Shown: positions 8,819 through 17,205 of the stretch, one piece after another | How the letters are laid out: every line of letters starts with the position of its first letter | How positions within the stretch are numbered: the first letter of the stretch is position 1 | Assembly (NCBI RefSeq): GCF_000770585.1 | Contig: NZ_JNCF01000004.1 | Location: 1 to 64,000, forward strand | Direction: 5' to 3' | DNA length: 64,000 nt | Origin: Legionella norrlandica | GTDB lineage: Bacteria; Pseudomonadota; Gammaproteobacteria; Legionellales; Legionellaceae | The notes under the pieces: generated by a model | Databases searched by the model: none | What the model was told of the DNA's origin: nothing | The model's input: the letters and a program-made list of their open reading frames with translations, nothing else | Made by a program: the position numbers and the translations under genes

Positions 8819-9571
8819 ATGAAAACTATTCAAGCCTATATCGATTCAAAACAAAGTGAGTTTATGAATCATCCTTTCTTCAGCATATTAGAAGAACTAA
8901 ATAGCATGGAAGAAATCAGTTATTTTGTTCCAGAATTAACCTTTTGGGCAATGACTTTTCAAGATATATTAAGAATTAATGAAGAAAAAGTAACAGATCC
9001 TTATTTAAAGAAGGTGGCACGGCATCATAGGTTAGAAGATGCAGGACATGATAAATGGTTTTTAAGTGATAAAAAATATATGGGTGAAAAATGCAATAAT
9101 AAAGCATGTGGTCGCGATGACGTTGCCTGGCTATACAGCAAAGACTCTCAATTAGTACGTGATGCGGCCTATTCCATTATGTCGGAAATCTATAAGATAG
9201 ATGATGAAAACTTAAATATTGTCTTACTCTTAACCTTAGAGTCATCAGGGCATGTATTTTTTGAGAAAGTCGTAAAACAAGTAAAAAAGACAGGTGAAGA
9301 TAAAAATCTTCAATACTTCTCAAGTTCTCATCTGGAAGTCGAATTAGCCCATGCCTTATTCGAAGAAGAGATGGAAAGAAAAATTTATGCACGAAGATTG
9401 CCAATCAACACTCGTAGAGAAGCACTAAGAATGGTAGATCGTTGCTATGATGCGTTTAGCAAAATGTTCGATGGATTAATTCTTGCTTGTACTAAACGAT
9501 TAGAATCTGCAAAAGAAAGGACTCAACATGACACTAAATCAGTGGGACTCAAAGAAAATCAAGCAGCATAA
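8819..9571 (+). CDS. Haem-oxygenase-fold putative diiron oxidase (HDO-like)
   Basis: A 250-residue all-helical protein with no signal or membrane segment. Spaced acidic/histidine pairs suggest a metal site: E73 and H77 in RLEDAGHDKW, E141 and H145 in LESSGHVFFEK, and H171, E173/E175 and H178 in SHLEVELAHALFEEE. This spacing resembles the haem-oxygenase-like diiron oxidases annotated as iron-containing redox enzymes (Haem_oxygenas_2 type). The start at 8819 was chosen for GGAG six bases upstream; an upstream TTG at 8789 is in frame. The gene overlaps the following FAD oxidase by 44 bases in another frame, so the two are probably translated together. The substrate is unknown. Confidence 0.6.
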   Translation: MKTIQAYIDSKQSEFMNHPFFSILEELNSMEEISYFVPELTFWAMTFQDILRINEEKVTDPYLKKVARHHRLEDAGHDKWFLSDKKYMGEKCNNKACGRDDVAWLYSKDSQLVRDAAYSIMSEIYKIDDENLNIVLLLTLESSGHVFFEKVVKQVKKTGEDKNLQYFSSSHLEVELAHALFEEEMERKIYARRLPINTRREALRMVDRCYDAFSKMFDGLILACTKRLESAKERTQHDTKSVGLKENQAA

Positions 9572-10898
9572 AAAGGAAACAGGACAAGCGTTGCTCAGTG
9601 ATGAGCAATCGCTTGTTTTATTTAGTCAAGACTTTGGTAAACTAATTCACTCTCAACCTGCCGCAGTATTTATTCCACAAAGTATAAATTCTTTACAATC
9701 ATTAATTACTTTCGCAAAGGAAAAACAATTGCCAATTACTATTCGTGGTAATGGTTTGAGCCAGGGCGGTCAATCACTACCTGTTCCTGGTGGTTTAACA
9801 ATTTGTATGCATTCTTTCAATAACATTTTGGATATGAATGACAATGTTATTTGGGTTGAGGCAAATGCCAGTTGGAAAAGCCTGCTTGAGAAATCTTTAT
9901 TACAAAATAAAGCACCCTTTGTTCTACCGTATAATTGTAATTTGTCAATTGGAGGTGTTCTGTCTGCAGGAGGAATAGGGGCTTCTTCTTTTAAATACGG
10001 AGTGATCAATACTTATGTTTTTGCTTTGGAAGTGATCGATGGGTTGGGTAATAAACAAATTGTTGAACAAAATTCACCGCTATTTCAAGCTTGTCTTTCC
10101 GGGCAAGGTCGATATGGAGTGATTACTAAGGCAGCGATCCAACTACGACCAGTAAAACCTAGGGTTAAAACTTTTTTATTAGTTTATATTGATCAAAATC
10201 AATGGTTTGAGGATATTTATAAGATACAAAGCAAAGTAGATTACATGGAACTGTTTTGCTCCCCAGCAATGCAAGGAACCAAACTGAAAGATGGGAAACG
10301 CATTCCTGTTGCGTATTGGTTGTATGGATTACACCTTTCAGTAGAATATGATAAGAAAGCAGAAAATGTCTTGGAGCGAATAAAGCCATGGAAAGTCATA
10401 AATACACAGGAAGAAAGCATTTTATCTTATTTTTTAAGACATGATTCTCGTTTCGAGATGATGAAACTAATGGGGCAGTGGGATTTGTTGCATCCTTGGT
10501 ATGAATGTTTTGTCTCGACTTCATTTTTAAAAGGAATACTATCTGATTTATTAGAAGAGCTGCCACTTCACTATGCTAGTCTGGTTCATATCGTTCCAAT
10601 CGCCAAGCGAAAAGCGGGATTTATGATGTTGCCGGATAGTGATTCAATTTGTGAGTTTATGATTTTAAACCCGGGAGTACCCTATTCTTTGAAAGAGAGT
10701 TGTTTAAATGCAATTGTAAGGCTTGATCAGCATTTAATACAAAATGGAGGCAAGCGGTATTTATCAGGGTTCATGGGCAAAGAGATACCGGAAGATTATT
10801 GGGTAAAACATTTTGGCGAAAAATATAATTCCTGGGTGAGTTTAAAAAAACAATATGATCCTGTGGGTATTTTTTCATCTATGCTACATCCGTTATAA
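9528..10898 (+). CDS. FAD-binding oxidase, cytokinin-dehydrogenase-like
   Basis: A 456-residue flavoprotein of the PCMH/VAO superfamily. The N-terminal FAD domain shows the VFIPQSINSLQSLI entry, TIRGNGLSQGGQS (about 71-83) and PYNCNLSIGGVLSAGGIGASSF. The C-terminal part (WYECFVSTSFL, then Y.P.GIF near the end) resembles plant cytokinin dehydrogenases. From memory, L. pneumophila carries an annotated cytokinin oxidase among its eukaryote-like genes, which this probably matches. The histidine that binds FAD covalently in plant enzymes (GHS) is replaced by leucine (GLS), so FAD is expected to be non-covalently held. It overlaps the preceding gene by 44 bases and shares its transcript. The true substrate is not shown by the sequence. 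Confidence 0.75.
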   Translation: MTLNQWDSKKIKQHKKETGQALLSDEQSLVLFSQDFGKLIHSQPAAVFIPQSINSLQSLITFAKEKQLPITIRGNGLSQGGQSLPVPGGLTICMHSFNNILDMNDNVIWVEANASWKSLLEKSLLQNKAPFVLPYNCNLSIGGVLSAGGIGASSFKYGVINTYVFALEVIDGLGNKQIVEQNSPLFQACLSGQGRYGVITKAAIQLRPVKPRVKTFLLVYIDQNQWFEDIYKIQSKVDYMELFCSPAMQGTKLKDGKRIPVAYWLYGLHLSVEYDKKAENVLERIKPWKVINTQEESILSYFLRHDSRFEMMKLMGQWDLLHPWYECFVSTSFLKGILSDLLEELPLHYASLVHIVPIAKRKAGFMMLPDSDSICEFMILNPGVPYSLKESCLNAIVRLDQHLIQNGGKRYLSGFMGKEIPEDYWVKHFGEKYNSWVSLKKQYDPVGIFSSMLHPL

Positions 10899-11187
10899 GT
10901 AATGATAACTCAGAATTGTTTTGTAGGGGATGGCCTCGAATTGATGTATGATAAACAAAATCATAAAGAATAATTGTTATCCCCATGAAGGGGCGGATCT
11001 GCTTTAGATACTCTATTGCCATTTTGTGAATGGCTCCCGCTTTCATGAGAAAGACAAATTTGTTTACATTAATCCAGGGTCTTACCTGTTTTGTGGTAGT
11101 ATGATAGATATCCTACTCAAAGCCAAAGAATAGGCTTTGTATGAAGTCAATAAATTGCCTGGATAAACTAAATGGGATTTAGAATTT
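10899..11187. other. Non-coding region before lspC
   Basis: No gene or strong hairpin with a T-run is seen. A small CCCC/GGGG hairpin near 10982-10994 has no features of a terminator. Confidence 0.4.
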
Positions 11188-11697
11188 ATGAAACTTGATA
11201 TTCATTTTTTATTTTCAGCTCACTATGCGAAATGGATTATCATTGGTCTAATATCTCTTTTGAGCATTTTAATTATTTTTGAATGGGCAACACTGTTTTA
11301 TCCAATAACTTCTGCTCCACTTACGCAAACCTTAGATTCAAAGCCTGTAGCCTCAATAAAACAAGGGCATGTTAATTATATTTTAAACGCTTCTTTGTTT
11401 GGTGTTTATGTTCCTGCTGATTTGAATGAGGATAATGTAAAAGAATCTCTGTTGAATGTTACTTTGGTAGGTATTCTTTTTGCAGATAAAATGGAAGAAT
11501 CCCAAGTTATTATTCGTTCTGCCAGTGGGGAAGAAAAAACCTATAATATTGGAGATAAGATTCCGGGGGGCGCAATAATTAAACGTATCATGCCAAGTGG
11601 AGTATTAGTTGAAAGAAACGGTACCTTGGAGAGTTTAAGTCTTCCCAAAAATGATTTAACCTTTGAACCTATAGCTAAGCCTTTGAAAGAGGAATAA
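11188..11697 (+). CDS. lspC: Type II secretion inner-membrane protein LspC (GspC)
   Basis: GspC links the inner-membrane platform of the type II secretion system to the secretin in the outer membrane. The 169 residues hold a short cytoplasmic end, one transmembrane helix (about 15-35), a periplasmic linker and a GspC homology region (about 85-160) with LLNVTLVGILFADK, EEKTYNIGDKIPGGAIIKRI and GVLVERNGTLESLSL. It lacks the C-terminal PDZ or coiled coil of longer GspC proteins. No other type II genes are nearby, in line with the scattered lsp loci known in Legionella. A small lipoprotein gene follows after five bases. Confidence 0.9.
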   Translation: MKLDIHFLFSAHYAKWIIIGLISLLSILIIFEWATLFYPITSAPLTQTLDSKPVASIKQGHVNYILNASLFGVYVPADLNEDNVKESLLNVTLVGILFADKMEESQVIIRSASGEEKTYNIGDKIPGGAIIKRIMPSGVLVERNGTLESLSLPKNDLTFEPIAKPLKEE

Positions 11698-11702
11698 ATG
11701 GC

Positions 11703-12098
11703 ATGCGAAGCATTTTGAAGTATCCTAGGTATAATTTATTAATTCTAATAATTTTTATTCCTATGATGGCTGGGTGTGTTACTAATACTTTGAATTTACG
11801 TCAAGGCATCCAATGTTTTAAGGCCGAGGATTATAGAAGTGCGTTTATTCGCTTGAAACCAGAAGCCGAAAAAGGAAATCCTGATGCCCAATATGCCGTG
11901 GGTTTTATGTATTACTATGGTAAGGGGGTAGTAGAAGACAGAAAAAAAGCTCGTTTCTGGATACGATGTGCTGCCAAGGCAGGTCAACCGGATGCGATAG
12001 TGGCCTTACAAATTCTTGAGCGTCTTGATAGAGAAGACAGAAGATTGTTCCAAAGCAGGAATTTACAAAATTTCCCTGTCGACAACAATGGTTTATAG
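11703..12098 (+). CDS. Sel1-repeat lipoprotein
   Basis: A 131-residue protein with a lipoprotein signal: a hydrophobic stretch then MMAGC, placing the acylated cysteine at 25. After the signal come a TPR-like and a Sel1-like repeat (about 45-110), with AEKGNPDAQYAVGFMYYYGKGV and KARFWIRCAAKAGQPDA typical of Sel1. Such repeats mediate protein-protein contacts. It lies directly behind lspC and is likely co-transcribed, but nothing in the sequence shows a part in secretion. An overlapping ATG at 11698 runs quickly into a stop, so the ATG at 11703 is the real start. Confidence 0.8.
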   Translation: MRSILKYPRYNLLILIIFIPMMAGCVTNTLNLRQGIQCFKAEDYRSAFIRLKPEAEKGNPDAQYAVGFMYYYGKGVVEDRKKARFWIRCAAKAGQPDAIVALQILERLDREDRRLFQSRNLQNFPVDNNGL

Positions 12099-12134
12099 TT
12101 TGATAGCACATGAGAAGATAATAGACAAAAACGG

Positions 12135-13094
12135 TTATGGTGAACCGTGCGTCTTGATAATCAATGAGACCAGATAGGAAAAATAGACAAGCAGGAGGAC
12201 TCCCCCCAGCCATGATGAGCTCTTTTTTTGGTAATGGCTTAAAAATAATAGAAAGGTAATAAGAATCATGGCTGGCATATCCCGCCATAACACCACGCTA
12301 CTAATTTTGGTCGGGTTAAGCAAGCCCGGGAAAGCTAAAATTAGCAATAGATTATAAATATTGGAACCCAATATCGTACCAATCGCTAGCGTTTCTTCAC
12401 CTTTAATGGCCGCAACAAGCGCTGTAGAGAGCTCCGGTAAAGAAGTGCCTATTGCAATAATAGTTAAACCAATAGTCAGTTCACTGAGACCAGCCCATAG
12501 GGCGATTTCTGATGCATTGTATACTATGTATTTTGAACTAATGGGAATAATCAATAAACCTAGTCCAATACTAAACAAGTTTGCTGGGGTAGACCGGTAA
12601 GACAGTACAGCAGATCTAAACTGATTAACTAACAAATCCTTTTTGTGGGATTGATTCACCAAATAAATTAAATAACAGATTACTGCAATGCATCCTAACA
12701 AAAAAAAACAGCCGTCAATTTTACCTAAATAGCCATCGAGTATTAGACTGTAAACAAATAGCATAATAATTACTAATATAGGATAGGCTTCTTTTAGTTT
12801 ATTGTGAGCAAGGGATGTTGGTTTTATAAAAATTGTGATTCCCAAAATTAAACCAATATTGGCTATGCTTGACCCAATGGCATTTCCAACGGCAAGATCA
12901 GTTTTATCTTTCAATGCCGAGATAATGGAAACAAATAACTCGGGGGCACTAGTACCCATTGCAACAATAGTTATGCCAATAATAAGTGGTGATAATTGTA
13001 AACGAAGTGCAAGCCTTGAGGCTCCAGTAACCAAATGATTCGCAGCCCAAAGAAGAGCAATAAAACTGATAATCAAATTCAGTATAAAATTCAT
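12135..13094 (-). CDS. Calcium/sodium antiporter (CaCA family, YrbG-like)
   Basis: A 319-residue inner-membrane protein with about ten hydrophobic helices arranged as two inverted halves. Each half holds the alpha-repeat motif of K+-independent Na+/Ca2+ exchangers: AMGTSAPELFVSI near the N-terminus and AIGTSLPELSTAL in the second half. The length equals E. coli YrbG. It is convergent with the lspC/Sel1 pair and has its own promoter region downstream of mutY. Transport of Ca2+ against Na+ or H+ is inferred from the family. Confidence 0.88.
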   Translation of the reverse strand: MNFILNLIISFIALLWAANHLVTGASRLALRLQLSPLIIGITIVAMGTSAPELFVSIISALKDKTDLAVGNAIGSSIANIGLILGITIFIKPTSLAHNKLKEAYPILVIIMLFVYSLILDGYLGKIDGCFFLLGCIAVICYLIYLVNQSHKKDLLVNQFRSAVLSYRSTPANLFSIGLGLLIIPISSKYIVYNASEIALWAGLSELTIGLTIIAIGTSLPELSTALVAAIKGEETLAIGTILGSNIYNLLLILAFPGLLNPTKISSVVLWRDMPAMILITFLLFLSHYQKKSSSWLGGVLLLVYFSYLVSLIIKTHGSP

Positions 13095-13158
13095 CCCAAC
13101 GTATCCAGTGTTTTTAAGTGATGATAATACGAGAAACGATTAGAGGATATATTTTTAT

Positions 13159-13224
13159 CCTAGAAAAAGCAGTTAAAACCTAGTGTGAAAGCTAATGACA
13201 CTGAATCCACTGGACTTTTTTCTA
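13159..13224. repeat. Small palindromic repeat, copy 1 (CCTAGAAAAAG type)
   Basis: CCTAGAAAAAG at 13159-13169 is inverted at 13213-13224, giving a hairpin-capable element of about 66 bases just after mutY. Its left part (13159-13181, ending CAGTTAAAACCT) recurs at 16052-16073 in the same orientation. Confidence 0.5.
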
Positions 13225-13227
13225 GGT

Positions 13228-14451
13228 TTATTGATATTGAGTGGTCCAGTTATATAACTTAGAAAGTATTAATGTCGTCGGTTTGGCAAGGCCTAATGAA
13301 GATAATTTTTCTTTCCTAAACCATGTTCCCTGGGCTTCCGAAACGATATTAGATTTCTTATCAAATTCTATGGTGGTAGGATGCTTCGTTGATGCGCTGC
13401 CCGAATCTTCATGTGACTTCCTATACACAGTGGATCCGAACTCTTTTTTTTCTGGTACTTCGTTCACCACAGTAAGTTTAGAAGAGAGGCTATTAGTATT
13501 TGTTTTTCGTATTTTTATACTTAAAGCCGTGATTTCCAAATGAAAATGACTAAAGCTATGCTTGAATTTAGTAATTAATTCAGGCTTTTCTCCTTTTAGC
13601 TTATAATGAAGCTCAATGTATTGAGAGGGACAAGCTTCACTATCTAGTGCAGGGAAACACCATAAGCCACCCCATAATCCTGTTGGTGGTCTTTTTTCTA
13701 GGTAAATTTGACCTTCTTCATTATGTAATACTAATAATTGTTGTGAGAATATCGGGCGTTGTTTTTTTATTTTTTTAGTCGGATATAAAAGCTGCTCATT
13801 TTTTTGAAAGGCAAGACAATGCTTTTGGAGTGGACAATGCAAACAATCTGGATTTTTGTTTGTGCAGCGAGTAGCGCCTAAATCCATAATGGCTTGAGTA
13901 TAATCAGCACATCGTTCTTCAGGCATACAAGAGTAAGCAAGATCCCACAATTTCTTTTTTACTTGAGCTTGCTCAGGCCAACCGTCGACTAAAAAATAGC
14001 GAGATAAAACCCTCTTAACATTTCCATCCAAAATAGCAGTTGGTTTGTTAAAGGCTTGCGAGAGTATCGCTGCTGCAGTTGATGCGCCTATGCCAGGAAG
14101 TTGAACCAATGCGTCTAGATCTTCTGGAAATAGCCCATGGTATTGTTCATTAATTATTTGGGCGGTTTTATGAAGGTTTCTTGCTCGACTGTAATAACCC
14201 AAACCTGACCATAGGGAAAGCACCTCATCTTCTTCTGCTCTTGCAACCAAAGCGATTTCGGGGAAATGTTCTATAAAGCGGTTAAAGTAAGGAATAACTG
14301 TCTGAACTTGTGTTTGTTGTAACATGATTTCTGAAACCCAAACTCGATAAGGAGTTCTGGGAGACTGCCAAGGTAAGTCTTTGCGTCCATGCAAATCATA
14401 CCAATCAAGTAATAATTGACTAAATTGGTGATTTAAAGGAGAACTACTCAA
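13228..14451 (-). CDS. mutY: A/G-specific adenine DNA glycosylase, with in-frame insertion
   Basis: MutY removes adenine mispaired with 8-oxoguanine. The N-terminal HhH-GPD domain shows LPWQ, SEIMLQQTQVQTVIPYF, the HhH LPGIGASTAAAI and the catalytic Asp in ILDGNVKRVLSRY. The iron-sulfur loop is C-X6-C-X2-C-X5-C (CTNKNPDCLHCPLQKHC). A NUDIX-like C-terminal domain reads out 8-oxoG. At 407 residues it is about 50 longer than usual: residues about 317-372 are a low-complexity, charged insertion, and its DNA resembles the repeat seen at 6727 and 21231. The normal ending WFRKEKLSSLGLAKPTTLILSKL follows, so the frame is kept. It overlaps the asmA stop by four bases. Confidence 0.93.
   Translation of the reverse strand: MSSSPLNHQFSQLLLDWYDLHGRKDLPWQSPRTPYRVWVSEIMLQQTQVQTVIPYFNRFIEHFPEIALVARAEEDEVLSLWSGLGYYSRARNLHKTAQIINEQYHGLFPEDLDALVQLPGIGASTAAAILSQAFNKPTAILDGNVKRVLSRYFLVDGWPEQAQVKKKLWDLAYSCMPEERCADYTQAIMDLGATRCTNKNPDCLHCPLQKHCLAFQKNEQLLYPTKKIKKQRPIFSQQLLVLHNEEGQIYLEKRPPTGLWGGLWCFPALDSEACPSQYIELHYKLKGEKPELITKFKHSFSHFHLEITALSIKIRKTNTNSLSSKLTVVNEVPEKKEFGSTVYRKSHEDSGSASTKHPTTIEFDKKSNIVSEAQGTWFRKEKLSSLGLAKPTTLILSKLYNWTTQYQ
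13370..13470. repeat. Repeat copy C inserted in the mutY coding sequence
   Basis: Starting at 13375, CTTCGTTGATGCG is identical to copy B (21243-21255), followed by TGC and GAATC in register. Further on, TATAC, GTGG, ACTC and TTTCT blocks match copy A. The outer flanks carry a partial inverted match (TATGGTGG near 13369 against CCAC near 13475). The match is degenerate, so exact borders are uncertain. Confidence 0.55.
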
Positions 14452-15983
14452 GGCATCAACTCATTAATTGGTTTTTCAATAATTTTTAAAGGTTTCGTCA
14501 ATGCTGATTTGATAGCTAACGAATTTAATAGCGAACTGGCTTTAAAATCTGGTAAAACCAAAGGTTGATCTATTGTTCCCGAGATTATAAATGGGAAATA
14601 TCCTCCTAAAGCTTGTTGAATTGTTTGAAGGGTATTATCAGTGTTGTTATCGTTTAATGTGGCTTTGATATTGGAGTTCAACTGCTGATTTAATATATTA
14701 ATCCGTCCTTCTCCATTGGCCTGGAGTTTATCAGTTTGAAGAAGAAATCCATCACTGCTGATTATGCCATTTTGTAGTTGATATTTAAAATTTGCCAATT
14801 TAAAAGCGGTATTACCTTGCGTGGTTTTATCTTGTTCCCAGTCTGATTGCACAAGTTTTTTTAAATTAGTTGGAGCTGTACTGACAAGTGAATTGAATTT
14901 TATTTTTAGATTATTAATTAATTGATCCAGGTTAATATTGTATACTTCGCCATTTTTAAGCGTGATCGTTCCTTTGCTAGCGATATGTTCTATGTTTGGC
15001 GTTTTTAAAGGTATTGAGGCATGGATTGAATAATCTAAATTTCCGCTAATGGCTTGATGTCCTAATAAGGCAAGAATTAATTGTTTTCCATCTAAATTAG
15101 TTGCGGTTTGATTAAGTAATAATTGTTGAGAAGGGACTACATATTCCATATCACCTATAGATTCTCCATTATAGAGTGATAAGGTAAGAGGTTTAAATGA
15201 GATGTTTCCTTTATGAGTTTTAAGAGTACTATTAATTTTTTTGATAGCAAATCGGTTTAATAAAATATTCTGTATCTGTAGTTGACCCTCTATAAATGAT
15301 TTATTGATCCCATTATTTAGCTCATTAATAAAAGCAGGGGAGAGACTAAGTCTACCTTTAAAGTTAATATTTCCTTTTGCTATAGATAAGGGAGCTGCAT
15401 CAGTTAACTTTGCCTTAATTTGTACTGCAAATGGTGTATTTTTTAAATTAAATTGTTCTGCTCCAATCTGAACATTTTTGAAGACTGTAGAATGCCCATG
15501 ATGATTAAAAGAAATCTGTCCATGACTTAATAATAATTTTTGGATAGCAAATGGCTCATGGGTATCTCCTTCAGAGCCCTGTTGATTTGTTTTTTTATTA
15601 AAGTATTTTGATTTTTCAAGATTTTCTTGATTGATTTGCAGTTTTAAACCATCAATATTAATTTCGCTAAATACAAAATTTCCCCTTAATAGCGGAGTGA
15701 TTTTTAAATTTAACAATAAAGTGTCTATAGTTAGGGAGTAGTTGTCATTTAGTTTTTCATCGCCTATATATATTTTGTTGAACTTGAGTCCAGGCCTTGG
15801 AAATAATTGCCAGGAAATAGAGCCGTCGATATGGCTTTGTTTATGGGTAATTGCTGTTATTTTGTTGCTGACTAATTGCTTGATGGTTTCGGGTTTAATA
15901 TTTTTTGCCAAAACCCATAAGGTAATTGATGTGAAGATCATTAAGGCTACAAAAACCAGTAGAATTTTTCCTAGCAATTTCAT
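14448..15983 (-). CDS. AsmA-family inner-membrane protein
   Basis: A 511-residue protein with one N-terminal transmembrane anchor (about 5-26) and a large periplasmic portion built of beta-rich AsmA repeats (for example DGSISWQLFPRPGLKFNKIYIGD). AsmA-like proteins span the periplasm and take part in phospholipid transport and outer-membrane homeostasis. E. coli AsmA is about 100 residues longer. The gene precedes mutY on the same strand with a four-base overlap, so the two form one transcript. The exact role in Legionella is inferred from the family only. Confidence 0.85.
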   Translation of the reverse strand: MKLLGKILLVFVALMIFTSITLWVLAKNIKPETIKQLVSNKITAITHKQSHIDGSISWQLFPRPGLKFNKIYIGDEKLNDNYSLTIDTLLLNLKITPLLRGNFVFSEINIDGLKLQINQENLEKSKYFNKKTNQQGSEGDTHEPFAIQKLLLSHGQISFNHHGHSTVFKNVQIGAEQFNLKNTPFAVQIKAKLTDAAPLSIAKGNINFKGRLSLSPAFINELNNGINKSFIEGQLQIQNILLNRFAIKKINSTLKTHKGNISFKPLTLSLYNGESIGDMEYVVPSQQLLLNQTATNLDGKQLILALLGHQAISGNLDYSIHASIPLKTPNIEHIASKGTITLKNGEVYNINLDQLINNLKIKFNSLVSTAPTNLKKLVQSDWEQDKTTQGNTAFKLANFKYQLQNGIISSDGFLLQTDKLQANGEGRINILNQQLNSNIKATLNDNNTDNTLQTIQQALGGYFPFIISGTIDQPLVLPDFKASSLLNSLAIKSALTKPLKIIEKPINELMP

Positions 15984-16538
15984 GGGATAGAACCAATATT
16001 TAAAAGCAAAAGCATATAGATAAAGGAGCTTCTGTCAAGAAAAGATTTCAGCCTAGAAAATCAGTTAAAACCTCCTGCGTACTTAATGATGCTAGAGATT
16101 TGTTATTTCGCATTGTCTTTATGCTTATTAAAATGGTGGGTTCCGGTCCTTAAAAACCTGGCATGGGCACGTATTAGTTCAGTGCTTTTTCGTCCTGTAT
16201 GAAGAAAAATTTTATTTAGCTCTTGAAACTATTGTATAGTCTAATTAGACTGAGGAAATTGAGGTTTTTTTTGAACTTTTTAAATTAACAATTACCAGCT
16301 TTTGTTGCTGTATTTAATCTTGGTGATTAATTTAAAAGTCAGAGATACTTTGCGGTCTTTAAGTTAAAACGAACTTCATGCTGGTTTGCAAAGATCCTCT
16401 GATTTAGTCAAAAATGATAATCTAAGCTTTTTAGTTAAGATGTGACGTGGATTTAATTAGATCTCTTTGGCTGTAAGGTTTTGAAAGAGGTCCATTCGAG
16501 ATGTACTCAGGACGAGTTAATTAATCAAGGAGAACGTC
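15984..16538. other. Divergent intergenic region with repeat copy 2 and a perfect palindrome
   Basis: A 555-base non-coding stretch. 16052-16073 repeats the CCTAGAAAA...CAGTTAAAACCT motif of 13159-13181. 16238-16251 is a perfect 14-base palindrome, AGTCTAATTAGACT, that could be an operator. AAGGAGAA at 16527-16534 is the ribosome site of the next gene. Confidence 0.5.
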
Positions 16539-17195
16539 ATGCATCAAAGACAGTCCGAGATAGTAGTATTAAAGCCAACTAATCTATTCCTAGCTTTTCT
16601 AGCATCGCAATTACCAGAAGCGAATTTACCTAGCTTAAAAATCTTGCATACTGATAATACGGCTTATGTTATCCCTAAGCAAAGCTCTGATGAGGCTACT
16701 CTTGATGAAATCGAGAAGCATTTCCCCGCAATGTTTAGACATGAAATTTGTCGTTGGTTGGGGAGTTCTGCTTATAACAAAATGGAAACGAGTTTTCTCG
16801 ATTTTCTCTGCTGTTTTAAATTTGAGCTGCATTCTCATATTATTTTGATGGAGCCTTCTATGAAAGAGGGACATCAAATGCTAAATATTAAACCTCGAGC
16901 TGCTCTTTTAGAATGGATGAGATCTGCTGTGGAAGATCAAGAAGAGTTATCCGATGTTATGAGCCGAGTGAGCTTATCTCAAATAACAGAAAATTCTACG
17001 GTTATAGTCAAAAATTTTTTAACTTTAAAGGAAATAAAACCTTTTGTAAAACAATATTATAAATCAATATTTGAAACTGCCATGAGTCGGATGAGTGGCC
17101 AATCAACACAATGGCCCCAAGTGAATTCATTTCAGTTATTTAACCAGTATTTTGCCGTTGAAATACACACTCAACTAATACATTTGCACTATTAA
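16539..17195 (+). CDS. Unrecognised Legionella-type protein
   Basis: A 218-residue soluble, mostly helical protein with no signal peptide and no motif I recognise. The start is well supported by AAGGAGAA upstream. It is followed after 10 bases by another unrecognised gene with a membrane anchor and acidic tail, so the two are probably one transcript. The absence of known domains, the lone position between housekeeping genes and the long 5' region are compatible with a Dot/Icm substrate or accessory gene, but no translocation signal can be shown from the sequence. Confidence 0.7.
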   Translation: MHQRQSEIVVLKPTNLFLAFLASQLPEANLPSLKILHTDNTAYVIPKQSSDEATLDEIEKHFPAMFRHEICRWLGSSAYNKMETSFLDFLCCFKFELHSHIILMEPSMKEGHQMLNIKPRAALLEWMRSAVEDQEELSDVMSRVSLSQITENSTVIVKNFLTLKEIKPFVKQYYKSIFETAMSRMSGQSTQWPQVNSFQLFNQYFAVEIHTQLIHLHY

Positions 17196-17205
17196 GGAGT
17201 TGACT

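Noticed and set aside
11905-12288. 127-residue minus-strand frame across the Sel1 gene and the antiporter end
   Set aside because: It overlaps two well-supported genes and shows no family pattern.
13241-13543. 100-residue plus-strand frame opposite the mutY end
   Set aside because: It is the complement of mutY and of the repeat inserted in it; no start signal.
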